Positions 1 to 6,984 of a stretch of DNA of 12,906 nucleotides are shown here, piece by piece. Where the stretch lies: the NCBI GenBank assembly GCA_002490995.1, contig DKVC01000272.1, forward strand, positions 1 through 12,906, given 5' to 3'. Within the stretch, counting starts at the first letter, position 1; each line of letters opens with the position of its first letter. A model generated the notes under the pieces. It ran no database searches, was not told where the DNA came from, and saw nothing but the letters and a program-made list of their open reading frames with translations. The DNA is from Lachnospiraceae bacterium UBA7188. Lineage in GTDB: Bacteria; Bacillota; Clostridia; Lachnospirales; Lachnospiraceae. The position numbers were made by a program, and so were the translations under genes.

Positions 1-278
1 AAGGAAACGCTTTATCATGGGCAAGTGCCGGTGGTCTTGGGTTTAGAGGTTCAAGGAAATCTACTCCGTATGCGGCTCAGATGGCGGCTGAGACAGCTAC
101 CAGGGCTGCACTTGTACATGGACTGAAATCCGTTGATGTATTTGTAAAGGGTCCCGGCTCAGGGCGTGAGGCAGCAATCAGAGCGCTGTCCGCATGTGGG
201 CTGGAAGTAATCAGCATCCGTGACGTAACACCCGTTCCTCACAACGGATGCCGTCCTCCCAAGAGGCGCCGTGTCTAA
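1..278 (+). CDS. rpsK: 30S ribosomal protein S11, 3' part (5' end outside window)
   Basis: The frame is open from base 3 and gives the last 91 residues of S11; the family is about 130 residues, so roughly the first 40 are missing because the window starts inside the gene. Visible S11 features are the GFRGSRKSTPYAAQ stretch, the VKGPGSGREAAIRAL loop that contacts 16S rRNA, and the invariant basic tail NGCRPPKRRRV, which ends exactly at the stop. S11 sits in the 30S platform with S7 and S18. rpsD begins 101 bases downstream with no terminator between, so the two are probably co-transcribed. The methionine at base 81 is internal and is not the start. Confidence 0.97.
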   Translation, partial: GNALSWASAGGLGFRGSRKSTPYAAQMAAETATRAALVHGLKSVDVFVKGPGSGREAAIRALSACGLEVISIRDVTPVPHNGCRPPKRRRV

Positions 279-379
279 TGGCCAATTTGGCCAGTGAAAA
301 GTTTTTCAATAATTGAATTTGCTGGAAGAAGGTGCCGCCAGGCACTGTAAACAGACAGGAAAGAAGAGGAAGAGTAGCA

Positions 380-973
380 ATGGCAGTAAATCGCGTACCT
401 GTATTAAAGAGATGCAGAGCTTTGGGACTGGAGCCGTCTTATCTGGGATATGATAAGAAATCCAGAAGACAGAACGCAAGGGCAGGCAAGAAGGTAAGTG
501 AGTATGGCCTGCAGCTTCGCGAGAAGCAGAAGGCAAAGTTTATTTACGGTGTTTTGGAGAAACCTTTCCGTAATTATTACGAGAAGGCAGACAGAATGAA
601 AGGTATGACCGGTGAAAATCTGATGATCATGTTGGAGAGGAGACTTGACAACGTAATATTCAGAATGGGTTTTGCCAGAACAAGAAGAGAGGCAAGACAG
701 GTCGTAGGTCACAAGCATGTACTGGTAAACGGCAGGACGGTGAATGTTCCTTCTTATTTGATTAAGGCAGGCGATGTAATCGAGATCAGCGAGAAGGCAA
801 AGTCTCTGCAGAGATATAAGGACATCGTTGAAGTGACCGGCGGCAGGCTGGTACCTGAATGGATGGATGCTGATATCGAAGGATTGAAGGGAAGTATCAA
901 GAACCTTCCCACCAGAGAGATGATTGATGTTCCTGTAGACGAAATGCTTATTGTCGAGTTGTACTCCAAGTAA
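380..973 (+). CDS. rpsD: 30S ribosomal protein S4
   Basis: S4 is a primary 16S rRNA binding protein that nucleates 30S assembly and, in many bacteria, represses its own operon by binding the mRNA. The product is 197 residues, the usual length for this family in Clostridia. The N-terminal helical part is followed by the S4 RNA-binding domain at about residues 88-150, with MLERRLDNVIFRMGFARTRR and the VVGHKHVLVNGR loop clearly visible. The ATG at 380 is chosen because AGAGGAAGAG lies just upstream and MAVNRVPVLKRC matches the family N-terminus; an upstream in-frame GTG at 332 has no such support. Only one cysteine is present near the N-terminus, so this is a zinc-free type. It lies between rpsK and rpoA as in many Firmicutes. 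Confidence 0.97.
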   Translation: MAVNRVPVLKRCRALGLEPSYLGYDKKSRRQNARAGKKVSEYGLQLREKQKAKFIYGVLEKPFRNYYEKADRMKGMTGENLMIMLERRLDNVIFRMGFARTRREARQVVGHKHVLVNGRTVNVPSYLIKAGDVIEISEKAKSLQRYKDIVEVTGGRLVPEWMDADIEGLKGSIKNLPTREMIDVPVDEMLIVELYSK

Positions 974-991
974 GCCCTGCTGGCCTCTGAG

Positions 992-1027
992 GCCATATAT
1001 CTTCCGGTTTTCGGAAAGGTATATGGC
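992..1027 (+). promoter_or_regulatory. Hairpin in the rpsD-rpoA spacer
   Basis: GCCATATATCTTCCG (992-1006) pairs with CGGAAAGGTATATGGC (1012-1027) apart from one bulge and one wobble, around a GTTTT loop. It is the only strong structure in the 116-base spacer. No T-run follows directly, so it is not a standard terminator. It may be an mRNA processing or stability element, or a partial attenuator. The role is inferred. Confidence 0.45.
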
Positions 1028-1089
1028 TTTGGGGCGTTATATTGTATTTTTTCATTGTCATGCAATACATGAAAAAGGAGGGTATTCGA

Positions 1090-2046
1090 GTGTTTGATTT
1101 TGAAAGACCAAATATTGAGGTTGCTGAGATTTCAGAAGACAAGAAGTATGGCAGGTTTGTAGTCGAACCTCTGGAAAGAGGCTATGGTATCACTCTCGGT
1201 AATTCCCTGAGGAGGATTATGCTTTCCTCATTGCCCGGGGCAGCGGTAAGCCAGATCAAAGTGGAGGGTGTTCTTCACGAGTTCAGTGCCATTCCCGGTG
1301 TGAAGGAGGACGTGACGGAGATCGTCATGAACCTTAAGAGCCTTGCCATCAAGAACAACAGCGAGACCAATGAAGCCAAAACCGCATATATCGAATATGA
1401 GGGTGAAGGCATCGTACATGCTTCTGATATCCAGGTGGATCAAGATATCGAGATTTTAAACCCGGATCTGGTGATTGCCACGCTGAGCGGCAAGGATGCA
1501 AAGCTCTATATTGAACTTACCATTACCAGGGGCCGTGGTTATGTAAGTGCCGAGAAGAACAAACACGAGGATTTACCGATTGGTGTGATTGCCATCGATT
1601 CCATTTATACACCGGTTGAAAGAGTAAATGTAACGGTGGAGAATACCCGCGTGGGCCAGATTACGGATTATGATAAGCTGACCCTGGATGTGTTCACGAA
1701 CGGGACACTGGTTCCCGATGAGGCAGTCAGCCTTGCGGCAAAGGTGCTGAGTGAACATTTAAGTCTTTTCATTGATTTGTCCGAAAATGCCAAGACTGCA
1801 GAGGTCATGGTGGAGAAAGAGGATGATGAGAGAGAGAAAGTTCTTGAGATGAGCATTGATGAGCTGGAGCTTTCTGTCCGTTCCTTTAACTGCTTGAAGA
1901 GAGCCGGTATCAATACGGTGGAAGAATTGTGCAACAGAACTTCTGAGGATATGATGAAGGTTCGTAATCTGGGCCGGAAGTCACTGGAGGAGGTATTGGC
2001 CAAACTGAAAGAGCTTGGCCTGCAGCTGAATCCCAGCGAAGAGTGA
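1090..2046 (+). CDS. rpoA: DNA-directed RNA polymerase subunit alpha
   Basis: Alpha dimerises to scaffold RNA polymerase assembly, and its C-terminal domain contacts UP elements and activators. From GTG at 1090 the product is 318 residues, the normal length. AAGGAGGG lies 8-9 bases upstream of this GTG and MFDFERPNIEV matches the family N-terminus, so the longer frame from 1042 is rejected. The N-terminal dimerisation domain spans about residues 1-230 (GITLGNSLRRIMLSSLPG at 33-50, TRGRGYVSAEKNK at 146-158). An acidic linker at about 231-255 leads to the C-terminal domain (LSVRSFNCLKRAGINTVEEL at 261-280, then VRNLGRKSLEE), which keeps the Arg, Asn and Lys positions that contact DNA. It is co-transcribed with rpsD upstream and probably rplQ downstream. 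Confidence 0.98.
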   Translation: MFDFERPNIEVAEISEDKKYGRFVVEPLERGYGITLGNSLRRIMLSSLPGAAVSQIKVEGVLHEFSAIPGVKEDVTEIVMNLKSLAIKNNSETNEAKTAYIEYEGEGIVHASDIQVDQDIEILNPDLVIATLSGKDAKLYIELTITRGRGYVSAEKNKHEDLPIGVIAIDSIYTPVERVNVTVENTRVGQITDYDKLTLDVFTNGTLVPDEAVSLAAKVLSEHLSLFIDLSENAKTAEVMVEKEDDEREKVLEMSIDELELSVRSFNCLKRAGINTVEELCNRTSEDMMKVRNLGRKSLEEVLAKLKELGLQLNPSEE

Positions 2047-2263
2047 AGGAAATCACTAAGCTCGAAAGTACCTCGCTAAGTGATTTCAAGCTTCACTCAG
2101 GTGAAGTGTGAAAAGATTGAAAATAAGATATTCCGCAGGCGGTAAATCCGAAGAGGGCGTCTGCGGTTCATCTCTGAAAGGCGGCGAAAGGCTGCCGGCA
2201 TTCGGTAAGTAAGTCCAAAGAGCGTGGCCGGATGCGGAATAAAAAGAGAAAGGAAAATAAATC
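2047..2263 (+). promoter_or_regulatory. Structured 217-base rpoA-rplQ spacer with competing hairpins
   Basis: No gene is seen here, but base pairing is dense. Hairpin A is 2049-2061 with 2075-2087 (12 of 13 positions pair). Hairpin B is CTTCAC (2091-2096), TCAG, GTGAAG. Hairpin C is CCGCAGGCG (2133-2141) with CGTCTGCGG (2158-2166). Hairpin D is GGCGGC with GCTGCC around 2181-2196. Hairpin E is GCATTCGG (2198-2205) with CCGGATGC (2228-2235). ATTCCGCA near 2130 can instead pair with TGCGGAAT near 2233-2240, which would break hairpins C and E, so the two folds exclude each other. No T-run follows any hairpin. This suggests an mRNA leader that tunes L17 translation; the mechanism is inference. 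Confidence 0.5.
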
Positions 2264-2800
2264 ATGGCAAAGTACAGAAAACTTGGAAGAACTTCCTCAC
2301 AGAGGAAAGCACTGCTGAGAAATCAGGTGACGGCATTACTGCAGCACGGGAAAATCGTTACAACTGAGGCGAGAGCCAAAGAAGTAAAGAAGATTGCAGA
2401 AGGTTTGATTGCAATGGCTGTCAAAGAGAGAGATAACTACGATACCGTGACCGTAAGCGCCAAGGTTCCCGTAAAGGATAAGGACGGCAAGCGTGTAAAG
2501 GAAGTGGTGGACGGCAAAAAGGTAACCAAATACGAGACAGTTGAGAAGCAGATCAAGAAGGATCAGCCTTCCAGGATGCACGTAAGACGTAAGATTTTAA
2601 GCGTGCTGTATCCAGTTGTTGAAGTTCCTGCGGAAGCTGCCGGAAGAAAGCGGGGCACGAAGGAAGTAGACCTGGTAGCTAAGCTTTTCGAAGAATATGG
2701 GCCGAAGTACGCAGACCGCAAGGGCGGCTATACCAGAATTGTAAAGATTGGTCCCCGTAAGGGTGATGCGGCAATGGAAGTTATTCTGGAGCTTGTATAA
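2264..2800 (+). CDS. rplQ: 50S ribosomal protein L17 (long form)
   Basis: L17 binds 23S rRNA near the peptide exit tunnel. The N-terminus MAKYRKLGRTSSQRKALLRN and the TTEARAKEVKKIAEGLI segment identify the family. The C-terminal part with GGYTRIVKIGPRKGDAAMEV is also typical. At 178 residues it is well above the 113-130 of most bacterial L17 proteins. The extra length lies at about residues 60-97 (a lysine-rich KVPVKDKDGKRVKEVVDGKK stretch and its flanks) and at about 118-135. To my knowledge long L17 forms occur in Lachnospiraceae, so this is probably lineage-typical rather than damage. AAAGGA precedes the ATG. It is the last gene of the operon; a terminator follows about 75 bases downstream. 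Confidence 0.97.
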   Translation: MAKYRKLGRTSSQRKALLRNQVTALLQHGKIVTTEARAKEVKKIAEGLIAMAVKERDNYDTVTVSAKVPVKDKDGKRVKEVVDGKKVTKYETVEKQIKKDQPSRMHVRRKILSVLYPVVEVPAEAAGRKRGTKEVDLVAKLFEEYGPKYADRKGGYTRIVKIGPRKGDAAMEVILELV

Positions 2801-2875
2801 TGATACTGCACGCCGTTGCGATTTGCAGTAATCAACAGCAAAGTATAGAATCGTTAAGTAGAAGAGATGATGAGT

Positions 2876-2908
2876 GGGAGCCAATGCAGAAGTATTGACT
2901 CCCCTTTT
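2876..2908 (+). terminator. Intrinsic terminator of the rpsK-rplQ operon
   Basis: GGGAGCCAAT (2876-2885) pairs with ATTGACTCCC (2894-2903) except for one C-A mismatch, with loop GCAGAAGT, followed by CTTTT. It lies in the convergent space between rplQ and the minus-strand peptidase gene. The T-run is short, so termination may be moderate. Confidence 0.6.
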
Positions 2909-2941
2909 CGTTATTGATGTTAAAGGGATAACAGACAGGGG

Positions 2942-4015
2942 TTATTTCGTTTTCTGGAAATGCTGATAATCTTTTACATTGTTCCAGTTGCCGCCCCAGA
3001 TAAAGCCGTGCTGTATAAACAGCTTATAGCACAGGTCGTCCTCATCTATTTTATATGGAAAGCTGACGGAACGGTCCGCATATGCCGCGGCTGAGGCCGG
3101 CAGTACAGTTTCTTCTCCGGCTTTCGTGTAAGTAATATAGGGGTTGTAGAGCGGATTAATATCAATTGCCAGGCCCAGGGCGTGCCTGGAAAGGCTGGCA
3201 CTGCCTTCCACAGGGCGGTAATTAAAGCAGGAAGTATTATTATCTTCCATGGAAGCGTTGTCGTCACCGTCATACTCGTCAATCAGCAGTACTTTTTCCA
3301 GATGATATTCATTTCGGTAGAGCTCATAAAAGATTTCCACCAGGTCCTGGGCGATGAATTCGTTGCAGATCAATTCGCCCTCTGCGGGATTTCCATCAAA
3401 ATCATAGTGCAGGATGTGGACATAACGAAGTTCTCCGAAGGTAATCTCCGGTATTGTATCATCTTCGGAAGCCGGAAAGGAAATGCCGGTGATATAGCGG
3501 CACAGCTGAGTGGAGAGCGGCTCATAATAAAAACCATCCTCCAGTGTAACGCGTTGTTCCAGCTGGGAGCTGCCGTTCAGAGAAGCCCCGGTGAGCTGAG
3601 TGGAAGCCGAAACAGTATCCTCCGGGTAGCGGGAATCTGAAGAAGAGGCTTCCGAATCCGGACGGGGAGAGGAACTGTCCGGATTCGGAGAAGAACCGTT
3701 TTTTGGATCCGGACGAGGAGAGGAACCGTCCAGATTCGGAGAAGAATCGTTTATCGTATCCGGATGGGGAGACGAACTGTCCGGATTCGGAGAAAAGGGG
3801 CCGATTTCCGGATCCGGGGATGCTTCATCCCTGTCAGGGGAAGAAGCGGTAGGCTCCGGAACCGGCTCGGATGTCTGTGTCAGCGGAATATTCTGAAGCC
3901 TGGCATATTCGGCCAGACTCATGGAATCTTTGCGCAGATATTTGGAAAGACCGGTGGCTATGACGACTATGGCCGCCAGAATGAGCATCATTTTGATTAT
4001 TTTATCTCTATCCAT
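2942..4015 (-). CDS. Membrane-anchored M15-type cell-wall peptidase (VanY/CwlK-like)
   Basis: This is a probable D-Ala-D-Ala carboxypeptidase or L,D/D-endopeptidase acting on peptidoglycan outside the cell. Residues 7-25 form an uncleaved signal-anchor helix. A linker rich in Ser, Pro, Asp and Asn (about 48-130) contains three 17-residue repeats. The catalytic domain occupies about 185-357. The zinc motif SRHALGLAID gives ligands H278 and D285, and the C-terminal WGGNW...DYQHFQ gives H352, matching the M15 pattern SxHxxGxAxD plus WGG-DxxHF. The last residue of HFQ is often Glu in relatives. The ATG at 4015 has GAAAGGAG just upstream and its own promoter. It is monocistronic and opposite in direction to all its neighbours, splitting rplQ from the ecf genes, so it may be an insertion. 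Exact bond specificity cannot be told. Confidence 0.85.
   Translation of the reverse strand: MDRDKIIKMMLILAAIVVIATGLSKYLRKDSMSLAEYARLQNIPLTQTSEPVPEPTASSPDRDEASPDPEIGPFSPNPDSSSPHPDTINDSSPNLDGSSPRPDPKNGSSPNPDSSSPRPDSEASSSDSRYPEDTVSASTQLTGASLNGSSQLEQRVTLEDGFYYEPLSTQLCRYITGISFPASEDDTIPEITFGELRYVHILHYDFDGNPAEGELICNEFIAQDLVEIFYELYRNEYHLEKVLLIDEYDGDDNASMEDNNTSCFNYRPVEGSASLSRHALGLAIDINPLYNPYITYTKAGEETVLPASAAAYADRSVSFPYKIDEDDLCYKLFIQHGFIWGGNWNNVKDYQHFQKTK
3644..3796 (-). repeat. Three tandem 51-base units coding the peptidase linker
   Basis: Residues 74-124 of the peptidase are three successive 17-residue units built on SSPNxDxSSPxPD, each ending in a variable four-residue tail (TIND, PKNG, SEAS). 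The DNA repeats with a 51-base period and partial divergence. Such in-frame repeats can change copy number by slippage and would lengthen or shorten the spacer between membrane and catalytic domain. Confidence 0.8.
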
Positions 4016-4060
4016 GAAAAACTCCTTTCACAGGAAGGATGACATTTAAGTTCCCATGTT

Positions 4061-4089
4061 AGAATAGCACAAGAAAGGAATTTTGTAAA
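4061..4089 (-). promoter_or_regulatory. Sigma-A promoter of the peptidase gene
   Basis: Read on the minus strand: TTTACA (4089-4084), a 17-base spacer, then TATTCT (4066-4061) preceded by TG for an extended -10. It points at the peptidase start at 4015, giving a leader of about 40 bases. Confidence 0.65.
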
Positions 4090-4130
4090 TTGCAGTTTCA
4101 TTTGCAGGAAAATGCTTTGCGGGAATGTAC

Positions 4131-4155
4131 TTCGCAGAATAACTTTCGCAGAATA
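4131..4155. repeat. Direct repeat TTCGCAGAATA x2 in the divergent promoter region
   Basis: Two identical 11-base copies start at 4131 and 4145 (14-base period) and are framed by GTACT before and AGTAC after. They lie upstream of the ecfA promoter and upstream of the peptidase promoter on the other strand, a position where a regulator could act on either. No known binding site was recognised. Confidence 0.4.
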
Positions 4156-4181
4156 GTACTTTAATTTGATGACAAAAACAG

Positions 4182-4210
4182 TTGTAATTCCCCTGAAAAT
4201 TTAATATAAT
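4182..4210 (+). promoter_or_regulatory. Sigma-A promoter of the ecfA1-ecfA2-ecfT operon
   Basis: TTGTAA (4182-4187), an exact 17-base spacer, then a perfect TATAAT (4205-4210). Transcription would begin near 4217, leaving a leader of about 55 bases before the ecfA1 ATG. No riboswitch-like structure fits in so short a leader. Confidence 0.75.
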
Positions 4211-4272
4211 GTGAGTCAGTGACCAGACGGCCGCAGGTTTCAGTTAGAATCGCAACGGAAGAAGGGAACTCC

Positions 4273-5145
4273 ATGGGAATTGTCAGAACAGAGAAATTAA
4301 CATATGAATATATCAGGCGGGATGAAGAAGGCAATGTAGAGGGAATTACCACAGCGGTGGACCAGGTGGACCTGGATGTGGAACCGGGAGAATTTATTGC
4401 AATTCTCGGCCATAACGGTTCCGGGAAATCAACGCTCGCCAAGCATATTAATGCCATACTGTACCCTACGGAGGGAACTGTGTGGGTGGATGGGATGGAT
4501 ACGGGCGACGAGTCAAAGGTCTGGAATATCCGCCAGACCGCAGGCATGGTATTCCAGAATCCGGACAATCAGATCATAGGACAGGTAGTGGAAGAGGATG
4601 TGGGGTTCGGGCCTGAAAATATGGGTGTGCCCACCAGGGAAATCTGGGAACGGGTGGAGGAGAGCCTGAAGGCGGTGGGAATGTACGAATATCGGAAGCA
4701 TTCGCCTAATAAACTCTCCGGCGGTCAGAAGCAGAGAGTTTCCATCGCCGGGGTGCTGGCCATGCATCCCAAATGTATCGTGCTGGATGAGCCTACGGCC
4801 ATGCTGGACCCCAGGGGGCGTAAGGAGGTTATCCGCGCGGTCCGCGGGCTGAATCAGGTGGAAGGGATTACATTGATACTGATTACCCATTATATGGAAG
4901 AAATTGTACATGCTGACAGAGTGTTTGTCATGGACAGTGGAAAAATTGCCATGGAGGGGACGCCCAGAGAGATTTTTTCCCAGGTGGAGAAGCTGAAAAG
5001 CCTGAGGCTGGATGTGCCGCAGGTGACGCTGCTGGCCTATGAGCTGCAGCAGAGGGGAATTGCGTTGCCTGACGGTATTCTGACCACAGAAGAGCTGGCG
5101 GATGCGCTGTGTGGCCTGGCCGGTGGGAAGGGCAGGATTTCCTGA
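4273..5145 (+). CDS. ecfA1: ECF transporter ATPase EcfA1
   Basis: One of the two ABC ATPases of the energy-coupling-factor module. It pairs with EcfA2 on the cytoplasmic face, and the hydrolysis-driven motion is passed through EcfT to a substrate-binding S component. From the ATG at 4273 (AGAAGGGAAC just upstream) it is 290 residues. Motifs in order: Walker A GHNGSGKST (46-54), Q-loop VFQNPDNQ (93-100), signature LSGGQKQR (148-155), Walker B IVLDEPTAMLD (169-179) and switch His in ITHYMEE (204-210). All catalytic residues are intact. Residues after about 240 form the C-terminal helical dimerisation region usual for EcfA. An upstream in-frame GTG at 4219 has no ribosome binding site. It is first in the ecfA1-A2-T operon, 63 bases before ecfA2. 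Confidence 0.95.
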   Translation: MGIVRTEKLTYEYIRRDEEGNVEGITTAVDQVDLDVEPGEFIAILGHNGSGKSTLAKHINAILYPTEGTVWVDGMDTGDESKVWNIRQTAGMVFQNPDNQIIGQVVEEDVGFGPENMGVPTREIWERVEESLKAVGMYEYRKHSPNKLSGGQKQRVSIAGVLAMHPKCIVLDEPTAMLDPRGRKEVIRAVRGLNQVEGITLILITHYMEEIVHADRVFVMDSGKIAMEGTPREIFSQVEKLKSLRLDVPQVTLLAYELQQRGIALPDGILTTEELADALCGLAGGKGRIS

Positions 5146-5208
5146 ATGGGAGTAAGGAAGTTTTTTTGAAGGCATATACGACAGGAAAATACAAAAAAGA
5201 GGTAAGGT

Positions 5209-6072
5209 ATGTCGATTATTTTGGATCATATCAGTTATGTATATGGCGGGGACACGCCTCTGGAGGTAAGAGCGCTGGATGATATCTGCCTGCAGATTCC
5301 GGACGGGCAGTTTGTGGGAATCATAGGGCATACAGGTTCCGGAAAGTCTACTCTGGTGCAGCACATGAACGGTCTGCTGAGGGCAACGTCAGGGCATATC
5401 TATTTTAACGGGGAAGATATTTACGACAAAGATTTCAGCATGAAAAAGCTTCGCAGTAAAGTGGGACTGGTGTTTCAGTATCCCGAGTATCAGCTTTTTG
5501 AGATTGACGTGCTCAGCGATGTGTGCTTTGGACCGAAGAATCTGGGGTTTGACAGGAAGGAAGCGGAGCTGAAGGCTTTCGAGGCGCTGCGCAGGGTGGG
5601 GCTGCCCATGGAACTCTACTACCAGTCGCCCTTTGAGCTTTCCGGCGGTCAGAAGCGGAGAGTGGCGATTGCGGGGGTGCTGGCCATGGAGCCGGAAGTC
5701 CTGATTCTGGATGAACCCACCGCGGGGCTGGACCCAAAGGGGAGAGACGAGATTCTGCATCAGATTAAACAGCTGCAGACGGAGACGGGAATGACGATTT
5801 TATTGGTGTCACACAGTATGGAGGATGTGGCGGAATATGTGGACAGAATCGTCGTCATGAACAGAGGCCGGATTCTGTACGACGATGTGCCGAAGAAGGT
5901 ATTTTCTCACTATAAGGAGCTGGAGGCAATCGGGCTGGCGGCGCCTCAGGTTACGTATATCATGCATGAGTTGAAAAACAGGGGATTTGATGTGGATACA
6001 TCCGCAACGACCATAGAAGAGGCGGCGGAGTCTGTAAAGAAGTGTCTACAAATAACCGCTGCGAGTTCATAG
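5209..6072 (+). CDS. ecfA2: ECF transporter ATPase EcfA2
   Basis: Second ATPase of the ECF module, partner of EcfA1. It has 287 residues with AGAGGTAAGG before the ATG. Motifs: Walker A GHTGSGKST (40-48), Q-loop VFQYPEYQLF (88-97), signature LSGGQKRR (144-151), Walker B VLILDEPTAGLD (164-175), switch His in VSHSMED (200-206). All are intact. The odd part is the end: about the last 11 residues (KCLQITAASS) and the stop are encoded by a dispersed repeat that recurs at 12858-12906, so the native C-terminus has apparently been replaced, beyond the ATPase core. A 114-base gap then separates it from ecfT, larger than usual for these tightly packed genes. The function is probably retained, since the core and the dimerisation region are complete. 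Confidence 0.95.
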   Translation: MSIILDHISYVYGGDTPLEVRALDDICLQIPDGQFVGIIGHTGSGKSTLVQHMNGLLRATSGHIYFNGEDIYDKDFSMKKLRSKVGLVFQYPEYQLFEIDVLSDVCFGPKNLGFDRKEAELKAFEALRRVGLPMELYYQSPFELSGGQKRRVAIAGVLAMEPEVLILDEPTAGLDPKGRDEILHQIKQLQTETGMTILLVSHSMEDVAEYVDRIVVMNRGRILYDDVPKKVFSHYKELEAIGLAAPQVTYIMHELKNRGFDVDTSATTIEEAAESVKKCLQITAASS

Positions 6073-6087
6073 CGAGTTTTATTGTAT
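6039..6087. repeat. Dispersed 49-base repeat, copy 1 (overlaps the end of ecfA2)
   Basis: 6039-6087 aligns without gaps to 12858-12906 at 40 of 49 positions. It begins with 16 identical bases (GAAGTGTCTACAAATA), then CCGCTGCG after one mismatch, and both copies end TTGTAT. Copy 1 holds the ecfA2 stop codon. Inside and just after it, AAATAACCGCT (6050-6060) is inverted relative to AGCGGTATTT (6097-6106), so the element may extend into the 6073-6186 spacer and form a hairpin. No transposase gene is linked. Its nature (small mobile element or remnant) is inferred. Confidence 0.6.
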
Positions 6088-6186
6088 TTCGAGGTGAGCG
6101 GTATTTCTTTCGGGAAAACAGGAACGTAAGCGCGGCACTTTTATTGCCAGGAATGAATGCGTTCATGAGTATGGGTAGGGAATGAT

Positions 6187-6984
6187 ATGCTGAGAGATAT
6201 TACAATAGGACAATACTATCAGACAGAATCGCTGATACATAAGATGGATCCCAGGGTAAAGCTGGGAGGCACGCTGCTTTACATTATTTCATTGTTTTTC
6301 TTCCGGAATTTCTGGGGATATGTGGCTGCGGCGTTCTTTCTGGGGCTTGTTATCCGGCTGTCCCATGTACCGTTCCGGTTTATGGTAAAGGGAATGAAGT
6401 CGATTTTGTTTTTACTGCTGATTACGGTGGTATTCAATCTGTTTCTGATACCGGGCACGGAGCTTGTGTCATTCTGGAAGTTGACCATTACGGTCGAAGG
6501 CGTAAGGACAGCGGTTACCATGGCAATCCGTCTGACATTGCTGATCATCGGTTCCTCTGTGATGACATTGACCACTACGCCCAATAATCTGACGGACGGT
6601 ATGGAGAAAATGATGAAGCCGCTGAAGGTATTCCATGTACCTGTGCATGAGGTGGCGATGATCATGTCCATTGCGCTGCGTTTTATTCCTATATTAATGG
6701 AAGAAACGGATAAAATAATGAAAGCGCAGATTGCCAGGGGTGCGGATTTTGAGAGCGGCAGCCTGGTCAAACGGGCCAGAGCTCTGGTACCGCTGCTGGT
6801 ACCGCTGTTTATCTCCGCCTTCCGCAGGGCCAATGACCTGGCGGTGGCTATGGAGGCCAGATGTTACCGGGGCGGGGACGGCAGGACGAAGATGAAGCCG
6901 CTGGTGTACCAGAGACGGGACAGGGTGGGATATCTGTGTATTTTAATTTATCTTGTTGTAAGCATAACCGTGGGCAGGCTATGA
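6187..6984 (+). CDS. ecfT: ECF transporter transmembrane component EcfT
   Basis: The membrane scaffold that links the EcfA1/EcfA2 ATPases to interchangeable S components. It has 265 residues, the usual length. Hydrophobic segments lie at roughly 26-57, 71-89, 108-130 and 247-264, with further apolar stretches at about 154-171 and 199-212. Both cytoplasmic coupling-helix motifs are visible: QIARGADF (181-188) and MEARCYRGG (222-230), the Ala-Arg-Gly type signatures that dock into the ATPases. GGGA just before the ATG is a modest ribosome binding site. It is third in the operon. No S-component gene is in the window, which fits a shared (group II) module serving unlinked S components. Confidence 0.95.
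   Translation: MLRDITIGQYYQTESLIHKMDPRVKLGGTLLYIISLFFFRNFWGYVAAAFFLGLVIRLSHVPFRFMVKGMKSILFLLLITVVFNLFLIPGTELVSFWKLTITVEGVRTAVTMAIRLTLLIIGSSVMTLTTTPNNLTDGMEKMMKPLKVFHVPVHEVAMIMSIALRFIPILMEETDKIMKAQIARGADFESGSLVKRARALVPLLVPLFISAFRRANDLAVAMEARCYRGGDGRTKMKPLVYQRRDRVGYLCILIYLVVSITVGRL

Noticed and set aside
279..293. TGGCCA-ATT-TGGCCA hairpin after rpsK
   Set aside because: Short 6-bp stem with no T-run, inside a continuous operon; not a convincing terminator or regulatory site.
332..345. GTGCC-GCCA-GGCAC mini hairpin and upstream GTG start for rpsD
   Set aside because: Too short to be meaningful; the S4 start at 380 has the proper ribosome binding site and family N-terminus.
3182..3640. 152-codon plus-strand frame inside the peptidase gene
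   Set aside because: Shadow of the minus-strand gene; no ribosome binding site or domain, and the minus-strand frame carries the complete M15 motifs.
4513..5364. 283-codon minus-strand frame across ecfA1/ecfA2
   Set aside because: Antisense shadow of two conserved ATPase genes; composition follows the reverse of their codons and no domain is present.
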